Below are positions 32,967 through 42,239 of a stretch of DNA of 64,000 bases, in pieces. The first letter of the stretch is position 1, and every line of letters starts with the position of its first letter. The DNA comes from Clostridia bacterium. Lineage in GTDB: Bacteria > Bacillota > Clostridia > Oscillospirales > Acutalibacteraceae. Where the stretch lies: contig JAGAPN010000026.1 in assembly GCA_017623235.1 (NCBI GenBank), positions 1-64,000 of the forward strand. Direction: 5' to 3'. The translations under genes were made by a program, and so were the position numbers. Under the pieces are notes generated by a model, which ran no database searches, was not told where the DNA came from, and worked only from the letters and a program-made list of their open reading frames with translations.

Positions 32967-34055
32967 CTACTTAAGATACCAGTCGGAGGTGTATCCGTCA
33001 GAATCGGTGGCGGGCTTATTATAAACCTTCTTTTCACCGGGTACTATAGTCAGCTCTGCCGAGAGGGGCCAATGGTCGGAGGCGCCCAGGAACTGCTCAC
33101 GGTAAACCTTGTTTATCTTGATATTAGAGGAGGTTACGATGTTATCGATAGGATTCTCGCTGTAATAGTAGGTGCTGATAGCGCCGAACTGGCCGTGGTT
33201 AGCTATGTTGTAGCCAGCCTTGCGGAAGGCGTCGTAATCGGCAGAAACGGGTGTGTTGAAGTCACCCATAGCGATGAAATAATCTTCCTTTGAAAGAATT
33301 TCGGCTATCTCGTTAATCTGGTCAACCCTTGCCTTTGCCGAGTCTTCGCTGGGGGAGGTGTGGAAGCTGAATACAGCAACCTTGACCTCGCCAATGGTTA
33401 TGTAAGCCTTGGTATAAAGACGGTTAAAGGTGGGGTGAGCATCACCTATGTAGCCGTAGCTGTAATTACTCAGCTCGTGACGGGAAAGGAAACCGTTGTA
33501 CATCTTAAGGTTACGCCAACGGATGTCACCGGCAGTTGATTTGTAGTAGAACTTACTGCTCCAGTAATCCTCGGGAAGTACGGTGGTGTTCTGGAAGGTG
33601 TACATTACCGGATACATTTCCTGTAAGCCGTAAATATCTGCATTCATATGCTCGTAGGCATAGGCCCAGGCATCCATACCACCAGGTTGGTCCTCGGGAA
33701 TACCCTGGCCAACGCCCCACCACCAGTTACCAACGTTGAAGCTGGTGGCCTTTATGTCGTAAACGCTGGCCTCGGCAGATTCGTATTTATCGTACTGAGT
33801 AGCAGGCTTTGAGTATTTCTGGCCTTCTCTTTCAGGGTCCTCTGCGGTGTTGTCGTTATCCGTATCAAGGGAATCATTACCTGTACCAACCCCGTTAGCG
33901 TCAACCCCTTCAGATGTGGTTGAAGAAGTATCTCCTGACGAGGCGCCGCCCTGTGAAGGGGTGGCAGAGCAGGAATTAAGCAGGATAATAACGACGCACA
34001 GCACTAAAGCGATGGCGGCAATTACTATCATAAGAGCCTTCTTGTTGGCCTTCAT
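32967..34055 (-). CDS. Endonuclease/exonuclease/phosphatase-family lipoprotein (paralogue)
   Basis: A 362-residue paralogue of the next gene. The N-terminal helix is followed by LNSC, a possible lipobox, then a Ser/Thr/Asp-rich linker to about residue 70. The EEP domain shows TSFNVGNWWWG, YGLQEMYPV, MGDFNTPVSAD and ASDHWPLSAEL. The FNVGNW block followed by G(V/I)P(D/E)D is shared by both copies, so they arose by duplication and then diverged. ATG at 34055 is eight bases after AGGAGG; the in-frame TTG two codons upstream is not needed. It lies between the GH42-like gene and its paralogue. Confidence 0.8.
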   Translation of the reverse strand: MKANKKALMIVIAAIALVLCVVIILLNSCSATPSQGGASSGDTSSTTSEGVDANGVGTGNDSLDTDNDNTAEDPEREGQKYSKPATQYDKYESAEASVYDIKATSFNVGNWWWGVGQGIPEDQPGGMDAWAYAYEHMNADIYGLQEMYPVMYTFQNTTVLPEDYWSSKFYYKSTAGDIRWRNLKMYNGFLSRHELSNYSYGYIGDAHPTFNRLYTKAYITIGEVKVAVFSFHTSPSEDSAKARVDQINEIAEILSKEDYFIAMGDFNTPVSADYDAFRKAGYNIANHGQFGAISTYYYSENPIDNIVTSSNIKINKVYREQFLGASDHWPLSAELTIVPGEKKVYNKPATDSDGYTSDWYLK

Positions 34056-34122
34056 ACGCAAAACCTCCTAATGAATATGAAAGTATATTATTATTTATAA
34101 TAACATTAAATTTTTTTGAAAA

Positions 34123-36435
34123 CTATAAATTTTCAGTATGAATTTTAAACATAAGGGTGTCACCCTTCACCATATCCAGCACCAGGGTATCAACGCCTTC
34201 GCCGTAAATCTTCTCCTCATATACCTCGTAAAGGGTAGAGGGAGCCTTCAGGTGCAGGGTGTGCTTACCTGTAAATGCGGCGTGGAGAAGAATATATTCC
34301 TCGCTGACGTAAAGGGTGTCGCTGTCGTAGCCGTAGATGTGGCAGCCCGCATATTCCGCAAGACCTCTCAGTAACTCACGGCTTAATACCTGGGCGCCGC
34401 AGTATACCGAGTTAAAGCCGCTATGCTCCTTCATAGCAAGGGCTATCTTACCGTCAACGCAGTATCGACCCAGTACGGTTATATCGTCGGCCTCTTCAAT
34501 ATGGAAGGCAGGGGCAACGAAGAGGGGCTTTATTTCAGAGCCCAGCCATACGTTGCTGTGAACGTCGGTATCCAGAAATCCGTAACGCTTGCCCTTTTCG
34601 GCATATTTCACGGCAGGGTGGTCGGATACTATATCGAATTTGGGGGTAGTAACCTTGTCGGTCTTGCCCACCTTCATACCTACAAGCTGTGAAATATTTT
34701 CTACCTTCATATCGGGGGTGTCGGGATTAATGAAGCCTGGGGCATAAAGCCACAGCACGGTGGCTCTGTTTTTTGCTGCCTTCTTTGCTATCATATCACG
34801 CTGTTTATCACTAAGACAGAAGGAGTTAAGCATAATATACAGCTTGTAATCGGGCATTTCCTCCAGGGCCATATCGTTAAGATTGTAGTAATCAACCCCT
34901 GCGCCGATGCGGTTAAGGTCTACCGTGCGGTAGAAATCAAGCATATAGGAGTTGGTGTAATATGATACGGTGTGAACACTGCCCGTATCACCCATAATTG
35001 CAATTTCGTTACGCTTGGGAGCCGCCAGGGCAGCCTCTTTGGCGATTTCCTGCTGACGGCTGAATAGCTCTAAAATCTCGGGTCCGTCGTAGCGACCACC
35101 CTCCAAAAACTGGTCAAACCACCAGGAATAGGTGCCTTGGCAGATATTGCGGCCAAACTCTCGTTTCAGCACCTTAACGGTGTCCTCGGGGGTGAATACC
35201 TCCATAGAATTTCTGAAGGCATCCTTGTCTAAATGGGTGCGGATGTCATCCTCTGAAATAAATACCGCATTTCTCAGTGTAAAGGAATCGTGCAGCTCAC
35301 GCTGTGCGGTAAGACAGCCCGGCTCACGGTTGTTGTATACACCGGGCGAGGCCAGGAAATCTACGTAGCCCGAGTCTAAAATGACCTCGGTGCCTGTGTT
35401 TGTGGAGCCGTCGTAATAATCGGAGTGGCCAAAGGAGCCGTAAAAAGCACCTACCACCTTGTCACCGTTATATTTTTCCTTAAGAAATTTGGCAAAATGA
35501 ACGATACTGTTAGCGGTACCCTCGTGCCAGGCACGATGGAAATCGTAAAGATTCATACCACGGTTGAAATTATAGAAAACCCCCAGATGGGTGGAGTCCT
35601 CAAGATTGTCCAGCGTCTTGTTTTCGAGATTGCTGATAGAGCGCACTATGGCGTCGTCGCCTCTTATATAATCACGCTCGGCCAAAGGCGGAATAAGAGG
35701 AGAGTCAAAGCTGGCGTTTGCCAGCTTCCAGCAGCGTTTCAGTTCATCCTCATTATTGTCGTATTTCTTACGCAGATATTTTGAAAATTCCGTCCTGAAG
35801 GCAGGGGAGAAGTCGGCTACACGGTCGGGCTTGTCGGGAGCATGCTCATAGCGGTCAATAAGCCTGTTCATATAATACCATTCGCTGGTACCGCCTGCCG
35901 CAAGAAAATAGCCTATAACGTGTTTGCCATAGGGTGAGGCGTCTACCTTGTTGCAGAAATCCTCCAGGGCTGCAGAGCCGTCCCTTCTCCAATTCTCGGA
36001 GCAAAGGGAATAGCTGGCAGGCATATCGTCGCAGTGTATCTCGGAGAAAATCTGGTGAGCAATGGTTTCTCCGTCTTCATATCGCACCATATCATCAGGA
36101 TGAGAGCGGGCCCACTCCTCAGAGGGGTGCATACCTATTCTTACAATAATGTAAGCATCGGGTACCTGGGATACCAGCCTTTCGGCCTCCTCGCAAAATG
36201 CCTCAAAGCCGCTTTTCTCCCACCAGGTGTAACCGTCGGGGTTGGTGCGCTGTCTGCCGGGGCGCATCCAATCGGTGTTGGCGTACACGAAAAACACCCT
36301 CATTCCTGCATCCCTGAGCCTTTTCATATAATCAGGCTTGCAGGTGCGGCCGGTGAAAAACATAGGGGGATAAATCTCTCCGTCTATATCAAGCAGCATT
36401 CTGCCGTTAATTTTTTTGAGTATGGCTTTAGACAT
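34123..36435 (-). CDS. GH42-like glycoside hydrolase (beta-galactosidase-type)
   Basis: A 770-residue protein without signal peptide. The N-terminal half is a TIM barrel of the GH-A clan type (FTGRTCKPDYMKRLRDAGMRVFFVYAN, then GYFLAAGGTSEWYY with a candidate acid/base Glu, and VFISEDDIRTH with a candidate nucleophile Glu). The middle resembles the trimerisation domain of GH42 (LYIMLNSFCLSDKQRDMI), and a small beta-domain closes the protein. The match is distant, so the family and linkage specificity are uncertain. ATG at 36435 follows AGAGGTG. It is the first gene of an operon with two EEP lipoproteins. Confidence 0.65.
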   Translation of the reverse strand: MSKAILKKINGRMLLDIDGEIYPPMFFTGRTCKPDYMKRLRDAGMRVFFVYANTDWMRPGRQRTNPDGYTWWEKSGFEAFCEEAERLVSQVPDAYIIVRIGMHPSEEWARSHPDDMVRYEDGETIAHQIFSEIHCDDMPASYSLCSENWRRDGSAALEDFCNKVDASPYGKHVIGYFLAAGGTSEWYYMNRLIDRYEHAPDKPDRVADFSPAFRTEFSKYLRKKYDNNEDELKRCWKLANASFDSPLIPPLAERDYIRGDDAIVRSISNLENKTLDNLEDSTHLGVFYNFNRGMNLYDFHRAWHEGTANSIVHFAKFLKEKYNGDKVVGAFYGSFGHSDYYDGSTNTGTEVILDSGYVDFLASPGVYNNREPGCLTAQRELHDSFTLRNAVFISEDDIRTHLDKDAFRNSMEVFTPEDTVKVLKREFGRNICQGTYSWWFDQFLEGGRYDGPEILELFSRQQEIAKEAALAAPKRNEIAIMGDTGSVHTVSYYTNSYMLDFYRTVDLNRIGAGVDYYNLNDMALEEMPDYKLYIMLNSFCLSDKQRDMIAKKAAKNRATVLWLYAPGFINPDTPDMKVENISQLVGMKVGKTDKVTTPKFDIVSDHPAVKYAEKGKRYGFLDTDVHSNVWLGSEIKPLFVAPAFHIEEADDITVLGRYCVDGKIALAMKEHSGFNSVYCGAQVLSRELLRGLAEYAGCHIYGYDSDTLYVSEEYILLHAAFTGKHTLHLKAPSTLYEVYEEKIYGEGVDTLVLDMVKGDTLMFKIHTENL

Positions 36436-36526
36436 GAAAAACACCTCTTTACCTTATTATAAATGCATCCTACTCGGTAAAACTACTAAAAATCAATCTA
36501 AAACAACATAAAAACAAATTGATTTT

Positions 36527-36535
36527 TGATATAAT
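36527..36535 (+). promoter_or_regulatory. Extended -10 promoter for the SGNH lipoprotein gene
   Basis: TGATATAAT, the same 9-mer as at 6783, 13991 and 57936, lies 46 bases before the ATG at 36581. A second TATAAT is at 36553-36558. No strong -35 is visible for either. Confidence 0.45.
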
Positions 36536-36580
36536 CGGGGGCAATTGTGTTGTATAATAGCCTTGAACGGAGGTATTGTT

Positions 36581-37867
36581 ATGAAGTTCAGAAGAGTTTT
36601 ATCATTACTTTTGGTCGCAGCTCTTACCCTGTCACTTTGCAGCTGTGGCGGCGGTTCAGGCACCGCAGACCTGCAGGAGGGCGATTTCATCCAGACGGTA
36701 AAAAAACTGGGTGGCTACATTTTCAGCCCCTTAAGTGATGCTACCGATAAGGGTGAGGCTACCGAAGACAACACCCAAACAACCAAAAAACCCGTCACCG
36801 TTACCGATAATAAGGTGCCCGGTGTGCCCAAGCTTGACCTGCTCGATTTCTCGGTAGGTAAGGATATGTACGGCCAGAAATCCATTAATATAATAGGTGA
36901 CAGTATTTCCCAGGGTATCGGCGCAGGTGATATGACCAACCTGGCATACGACAACTGGATAAAACTGGCTATAAAAGAAAAATACGGCGCCTGCAATCTG
37001 GGCTATACGTCGCTTAACGCCTCCGATATTCAGGCTGCCTCCAGCAACTATGAGCTTCACACCCTGAAGTTTATAGGAGGTGAATGGTCCCGTCTTTATG
37101 CCAATATGGCAGGCAAATTCCCCGGCTGTATGGCTTATAAAATGGGTTCTACCACCGAAAATAAAGAGATGCAGATAAGCTTCAAGCGTAGCGCCGATAA
37201 AATTAACGGCTCTATCAACGGCTTCTATGTATATTACGCGCAGGGAAATGCTTACGGCAAGTTTGACCTGCTTATAAACGGTAACAAGGTTAAAACAGTT
37301 GATTGCTCGGGTTCCGATGATAACTGTGCTCGTACCGAGTATATTGCTCTGCCCCAGGGCTGTCCCGATGACGTGACCGTTTCCATTGTTAAATATGCGG
37401 GCTATGAAAGCGTTGTAATTACGGGTATGAGCTATATCCACGACCCCGCCGCTATTACCGTTAATAACTATGCATTAAGCGGTCTGAAGCTGGATGACGT
37501 TGACCCCGCCCTTATTGATAAGCTGTGCAAGGCCAACCTTGTGCTTTTCGGACTTGGCTTTAACGATTCGGGTAACGATATTCCCAAGGATAAGTTTATG
37601 GCCAAGCTGGAGCGCGGCTACAAGGTTTGCAAAAACGATAAGACCCCCTTCGTTTTGCTTAACTTTATCTGGTACGATAATGGCACCCGTGGCGAATACC
37701 GCACTATGCTGGCCCAGTTTGCCCTGCAGAACGATATCTATTATCTTGACCTTAATACAGTTAACAGTAATGCGGGCGGCAAGTTCCTTAGTGACTATGC
37801 CCATCCCTCTGCCCACGGCTATAAGCTAATAGGCAACAGAATAGTTGAATATATCGGGCTAAAATAA
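36581..37867 (+). CDS. SGNH-hydrolase lipoprotein
   Basis: A 428-residue exported lipoprotein: signal peptide with lipobox LCSC at about residue 18-21, a Thr/Asp-rich linker, then a catalytic domain with block I NIIGDSISQG (Ser), a beta-sandwich insert (residues about 150-280), block III GLGFNDSG (Asn), and DYAHPSAHGY (Asp/His). This architecture is found in surface carbohydrate esterases that remove acetyl or feruloyl groups. The ATG at 36581 follows CGGAGG. It is monocistronic, has its own terminator, and is divergent from the GH42-like operon. Confidence 0.82.
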   Translation: MKFRRVLSLLLVAALTLSLCSCGGGSGTADLQEGDFIQTVKKLGGYIFSPLSDATDKGEATEDNTQTTKKPVTVTDNKVPGVPKLDLLDFSVGKDMYGQKSINIIGDSISQGIGAGDMTNLAYDNWIKLAIKEKYGACNLGYTSLNASDIQAASSNYELHTLKFIGGEWSRLYANMAGKFPGCMAYKMGSTTENKEMQISFKRSADKINGSINGFYVYYAQGNAYGKFDLLINGNKVKTVDCSGSDDNCARTEYIALPQGCPDDVTVSIVKYAGYESVVITGMSYIHDPAAITVNNYALSGLKLDDVDPALIDKLCKANLVLFGLGFNDSGNDIPKDKFMAKLERGYKVCKNDKTPFVLLNFIWYDNGTRGEYRTMLAQFALQNDIYYLDLNTVNSNAGGKFLSDYAHPSAHGYKLIGNRIVEYIGLK

Positions 37868-37869
37868 AA

Positions 37870-37906
37870 AACAAAACCCCAGCCCTTTCGGGTTGGGGTT
37901 TTAAGT
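37870..37906. terminator. Bidirectional terminator
   Basis: The stem AAAACCCCAGCCC / GGGTTGGGGTTTT (37873-37902) has a TTTC loop and lies between convergent genes. Confidence 0.9.
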
Positions 37907-38631
37907 TATTTCCTGTTTTTAATACATTCCTTGCGGTAGGCCAGTGGAGGCAAACCGTATTTCTTTTTAAACTGGAGTGAAAAATATGATTGTGAGCAGA
38001 AGTTAAGCTTGCCTGCAATTTCGGTAGAGGAAAGCGATCCCTCCGACAGCAACTGCTCGGCAATAACCAGCTTCTTCTCGCAAATGTACTGAGAGAGGCC
38101 CATTCCGTACCTCCTTACCGAGCAACGGTAAAGGTAGGAGGAGCTTACGTTCAGCCTTCTTGCAATATGACCTACACCCAGGTCCATATCGTAAAGCTTT
38201 TCGGAAATAATGGCTTCTGCCGCCTCAATGGTGTTTTCCATATTCTGCAGAGTTGCCGAGGAGTGGCAAAGCATCGCGGTGCCGTTGTACAATGAAAAAT
38301 ACTTCTTTTTGAAGCTTTGCTCGTTAAGTTCTATAGGGGAGAGAAGCTTTAATATAGGGTTAGAGGTCTCTATGTGAAACCACATAGAAGGTTTTAAAAC
38401 AATTGGCTCCGACAGGTCGAAGCAAACCAGCTTTGACTCGGTGCGTTGCTTTAAATAAAGGGTTGAAGGTGACTCGCAGGGGAACAACACCAGCTCTTTA
38501 TCCGTGCGGAAAAACTCGTTTTTATCGGGGTAAATCAGAAACTCCTTGTTATAGCTGTCAGGGTCACTTTTTTCCGAGAAAACCCTGCCGTATCCCCCGA
38601 AAGAAGGGTCGGATAAGCTGAGTATGGCCAT
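37906..38631 (-). CDS. AraC-family transcriptional regulator
   Basis: A 241-residue regulator with a divergent N-terminal sensing domain and a C-terminal double helix-turn-helix (MDLGVGHIARRLNVSSSYLYR; STEIAGKLNFCSQSYFSLQF, KKYGLPPLAYRK). The ATG at 38631 is chosen because AAGGGAGTGA precedes it; an earlier ATG at 38649 overlaps that site. It is divergent from another AraC gene, an unusual arrangement that lets the two control each other through the shared 145-base gap. Confidence 0.88.
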   Translation of the reverse strand: MAILSLSDPSFGGYGRVFSEKSDPDSYNKEFLIYPDKNEFFRTDKELVLFPCESPSTLYLKQRTESKLVCFDLSEPIVLKPSMWFHIETSNPILKLLSPIELNEQSFKKKYFSLYNGTAMLCHSSATLQNMENTIEAAEAIISEKLYDMDLGVGHIARRLNVSSSYLYRCSVRRYGMGLSQYICEKKLVIAEQLLSEGSLSSTEIAGKLNFCSQSYFSLQFKKKYGLPPLAYRKECIKNRK

Positions 38632-38776
38632 AAAATCACTCCCTTGCATTGGAATTGTGTACAGATTTCGCTGGGGTTACAACTAAATTTTATAACATTT
38701 CGACGAAAGTGGAAATGCGTAACCGTTATCAATAATTTGTCATTTTGTTAGATTTTCAAAGGAGGATAAGACCGTT

Positions 38777-39580
38777 TTGGAGAAATATCCCAGATTGATA
38801 GAAATAATTATCAAATCCGACTATGAATTTAAGGACGTAACACCCTACTGCTACGGTGAGCACGCCTGTGGTAAAAAACATAGCTATGGCCCTGTGGCTC
38901 GTCCCTGCTGGATGCTTTGTTATATACTTTCAGGCACCGGAATTCTTAAGGTTGAGAATGAAGAATACAGGGTAAACGCAGGTCAATGCTTCGTTCTGCC
39001 ACCTTACACCAGAAGCTTTCACATGGCCGACGGCGAGGACCCCTGGCACTATATCTGGATTGAGTTTTACACCACCCTTAAAATGCCCGAAATGCTTAAT
39101 AAATATGTTATTGATGCCCGCTTTATGGAGCACGTTTTTCTCTCGATGCGCAGGGTACAGCAATTGAGGTGCGACAGGGGTATTTGGTTTGCCCAGAAGA
39201 TATACGAGCTGCTGGCCTGTATTCAGGAAAAGGAGGCTACCTATAAAACAGGCGCCAAGTATTACGTGGACAGCGCCAAAAACATTATAGAAACCGAGCC
39301 TTACAGGGATAATAACGTTTCCTCTCTTGCCGCTCGACTGGGTCTTAACCGCTCCTATTTTTCCAGTATATTTAAGGAACAGACGGGTATGTCGCCTGCG
39401 GAATATATTGCACGAAACCGTCTGGAAAAGGCAGGGGAGTTCATCACCCTTCACGGCTATTCGGTATCCTCTGCAGCCGACGCCTTGGGCTATGCCGACA
39501 TATACTCTTTTTCAAAGGCCTTTAAGCGTTTTTACGGCGTCACCCCCACCGATTACCGAAAACAATGGAAAAGCGAATAA
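38777..39580 (+). CDS. AraC-family transcriptional regulator
   Basis: A 267-residue regulator starting with TTG after AAAGGAGGA. The N-terminal cupin domain (RPCWMLCYILSGTGILKVE; VLPPYTRSFHMADGEDPWHYIWIEF) is followed by the double helix-turn-helix (SSLAARLGLNRSYFSSIFKEQ, TGMSPAEYIARNRL; ADALGYADIYSFSKAFKRFYG). It is transcribed toward the 18-kb GH94/ABC transporter run, whose first gene begins 98 bases later, so it is the best candidate for its regulator. Confidence 0.9.
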   Translation: MEKYPRLIEIIIKSDYEFKDVTPYCYGEHACGKKHSYGPVARPCWMLCYILSGTGILKVENEEYRVNAGQCFVLPPYTRSFHMADGEDPWHYIWIEFYTTLKMPEMLNKYVIDARFMEHVFLSMRRVQQLRCDRGIWFAQKIYELLACIQEKEATYKTGAKYYVDSAKNIIETEPYRDNNVSSLAARLGLNRSYFSSIFKEQTGMSPAEYIARNRLEKAGEFITLHGYSVSSAADALGYADIYSFSKAFKRFYGVTPTDYRKQWKSE

Positions 39581-39678
39581 AAATTTGTTATTTGGTTGAA
39601 TAATGAAACGATTTTTTATATAAAACACCGCCACTTTGTCTTATAATTTTAAAAGTAAGACATTTTGGGGGTGTTTTT

Positions 39679-42225
39679 TTGATTCACTCATTTGAACTAA
39701 CCGAGGCGGCCAATTATTACTATGCTGCAGTAAAGGAGCTTAAAGCCCAGGCGCCCGATAGCGGTGATATGCTGCCGGGCAACGCCTGTTTTATTAACGA
39801 TACCGACGTTGCTTGTCTTGAACGTGACTTTGGCGTATCCCGTCAGCCCTACTATGCCGACGGTCTTACGATGTGGTGCAGGTCTTCGGGTTACGTATCG
39901 GTTCAGGAGGGACAGAATACCGTCTTCCGTTTCATCCGTGACGGAGAGGAGCCCTGTATTGCCTTTTACGCAGGCTTCCCCGACGGCGAAGGCAGATTTA
40001 TACCTATTTCGGTAACGGGAGTGGCCAAAAGCTATAAGGAGCCCGAGGACGTAGAAAGATTTTCTGTATTTACCCCTGCGGCTGCCTACTACTTTACCGA
40101 GTATGAGGGTGCGGTAGTTTGTCTTCGGGCCTTTGTCACCGAGGATAAGCAGATGGTGCTGTCTGCGGTGGTTACCGATAAATCGGGTAAGGACAGGCAG
40201 ATATATCTGGCTGCTTATATCGACCCTCTCCTTCGTTATATGGAAAACGAGGATTTTGAAAGCCGTTGGTTTAAATCCAGCGAATATATTGTGGAGGATG
40301 GATTTATACTTCACTCCTCACTTGACTCCAAGACCTATCTTGGTATCGGGGCAGATTTTCAGGGTGAGGTAGGTCGCAGATACCGCACCACCGCCCGTAC
40401 TATGGTAACGGGCAAAAGTGACGAGTGCCTGGCCCGCAGTCATAATCTCATCCGTGGTGACTTTGCGGATTGTATGTACAAATCCTCCTTTAAGGATAAC
40501 TCGGTAGCAGGGGAGATACTTCATTTCAGTATTCCCGCAGGCGGCTCGGTCCGTGCCGACTACCGTATGAAGATGTATTCTACATATTCCGAAGCGGTTG
40601 ATTATATAAAAGCGCCCCTTTCGGCAGAGCAGCTGGATAATTGCGTGGCCGCCCTGGCCGAAAAGGTGACGGCTACCCACAGTAATATGACCCTTAGCTT
40701 TGAGGGCGAGCTGCTGGGCAAAACCGATAGATTGGTAAACAGGTTTATCGAGAGCGTTAAGCGCCAGGCCTACTTCTGCGCTATGGGAAAAAACTACTGC
40801 GGTCCCAAGATTGGTATGAGGGACGTTTATCAGCAGCTGGAGCCTACTACATACTGGTGTCCCGAGGAAAGCGGAGAAAGATTGGTTAAATATCTCGACT
40901 ATATCTCTCCCGATGGTCGCACCCCAAGACAGATAACCGTTACCCAGAAAAAGGATGAAATTCCACCCTATGATACAAGAGAGTTTGTTGACCAGGGACT
41001 TTGGATAATCACCAGCTTCCACACCTACCTGAGCTATACGGGTGATTATGACATTCTTGATAAGACCTGCGGCTATTATGAGTTTGACGATGCAGGGGTT
41101 ATCCGCAGAAGCGACAGGGTAGATACGGTGTTGGACCACCTCTTTACCATAATGGGTTATCTTGAGAATAACCTTGACAAAGAAAATACAGGTTGCCTGC
41201 GGGCCCTTTACGGCGACTGGAACGATGCATTGGACGGCCTGGGCCGCACCACCGATAAGGATAAAAAGTTCGGCAGCGGCGTTTCGGTAATGGGTACTTT
41301 GCAGTATTACGGAAACCTTCTGGATATGGAACAGATTCTTCGTGTTACCGGCAAGCGTCCCGATATGGCGGATAAATATGCCGCTATGGCCGAAAAACTC
41401 GCAAAGGATATTATGCAGTATGCCGTTACTGCCGACGAAGCGGGTCACCGCCGGGTCCTTCACGGTTGGGGCGATAAACGTCAGTATTTCGTGGGTGGAT
41501 TTAATGATTGCGACGGTCTGCCCCGTGACAGCCTGGCGGTAAACGCCTACTTTGTTCTTTCCGGAATGGACGCTAAAAATCCCGATATGAAGGAGCATAT
41601 CCTGGCCGCTATGAGCAGGCTGGATTCAAGGTACGGCCTCAAAACCTTTGAGCCCTTCTTTGCCGAGGACGTGCAGGGAGTAGGCAGAATAATTCATCTG
41701 CCTCCGGGAACGGCCGAAAACTCCTGCGCCTACATTCACGCCAGCCTCTTTGGAATAATGGCCCTCTTTAAAATGGGTAAATCGCAGCAGGCCTGGGAGC
41801 AGCTGGCAAAGTCGGTGGTTATCACCCACGACCGCATCAGCTCCACCTCCTACGTAATGCCCAACTCCTGGTGCCACAATTCCGAGCTTGGTCTTGACGG
41901 TGAATCTATGAGTGACTGGCATACGGGCAGCGGCGCTGTGCTTCTTAAGATTTTGGTGGGCTATGCCTTCGGTATCCAGCCCGACCTTAAGGGAGTAAAT
42001 ATCCGCTTCCCCGCCTTTATCCCCACCACCTCGGCCGAGGCCAGAGTACCCGTCAGAGGCAAGACCCTTGTCCTCAGGTATGAAAACAAAGGGGCAGGGG
42101 AAAGGTCCTTTGAATACGGGGGAAAGAAGCTTGACGCCACCTATGACCCCGTCCTTGACGGCCCGACAGTCAGCATCCCCTACGGCGACCTTGAAGATGG
42201 CGCCGTACTTAAAATAACCGATTAG
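39679..42225 (+). CDS. GH94-type glycoside phosphorylase (cellobiose/chitobiose phosphorylase-like)
   Basis: An 848-residue cytoplasmic protein. The N-terminal beta-sandwich (to about residue 290) and linker are followed by an (alpha/alpha)6 barrel with the GDWNDALDGL motif at about residue 511-520, which carries the general acid of GH94. A C-terminal segment SDWHTGSGAVLLK corresponds to the phosphate-binding region, followed by a small jelly-roll. GH94 enzymes split beta-linked disaccharides or oligosaccharides with phosphate, giving a sugar 1-phosphate. The linkage specificity cannot be predicted, and the related GH149/GH161 groups are possible. The start is a TTG after GGGGGTG; no ATG is close. 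It leads the run that contains two ABC importers, so it likely processes the imported oligosaccharide. Confidence 0.8.
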   Translation: MIHSFELTEAANYYYAAVKELKAQAPDSGDMLPGNACFINDTDVACLERDFGVSRQPYYADGLTMWCRSSGYVSVQEGQNTVFRFIRDGEEPCIAFYAGFPDGEGRFIPISVTGVAKSYKEPEDVERFSVFTPAAAYYFTEYEGAVVCLRAFVTEDKQMVLSAVVTDKSGKDRQIYLAAYIDPLLRYMENEDFESRWFKSSEYIVEDGFILHSSLDSKTYLGIGADFQGEVGRRYRTTARTMVTGKSDECLARSHNLIRGDFADCMYKSSFKDNSVAGEILHFSIPAGGSVRADYRMKMYSTYSEAVDYIKAPLSAEQLDNCVAALAEKVTATHSNMTLSFEGELLGKTDRLVNRFIESVKRQAYFCAMGKNYCGPKIGMRDVYQQLEPTTYWCPEESGERLVKYLDYISPDGRTPRQITVTQKKDEIPPYDTREFVDQGLWIITSFHTYLSYTGDYDILDKTCGYYEFDDAGVIRRSDRVDTVLDHLFTIMGYLENNLDKENTGCLRALYGDWNDALDGLGRTTDKDKKFGSGVSVMGTLQYYGNLLDMEQILRVTGKRPDMADKYAAMAEKLAKDIMQYAVTADEAGHRRVLHGWGDKRQYFVGGFNDCDGLPRDSLAVNAYFVLSGMDAKNPDMKEHILAAMSRLDSRYGLKTFEPFFAEDVQGVGRIIHLPPGTAENSCAYIHASLFGIMALFKMGKSQQAWEQLAKSVVITHDRISSTSYVMPNSWCHNSELGLDGESMSDWHTGSGAVLLKILVGYAFGIQPDLKGVNIRFPAFIPTTSAEARVPVRGKTLVLRYENKGAGERSFEYGGKKLDATYDPVLDGPTVSIPYGDLEDGAVLKITD

Positions 42226-42239
42226 AAGGGAGCAGGAAT

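Noticed and set aside
40318..41598. Long minus-strand open frame (426 codons) inside the GH94 gene
   Set aside because: Its translation has no recognisable family pattern, and it lies wholly inside a gene with strong motifs on the other strand. It is a codon-bias shadow.
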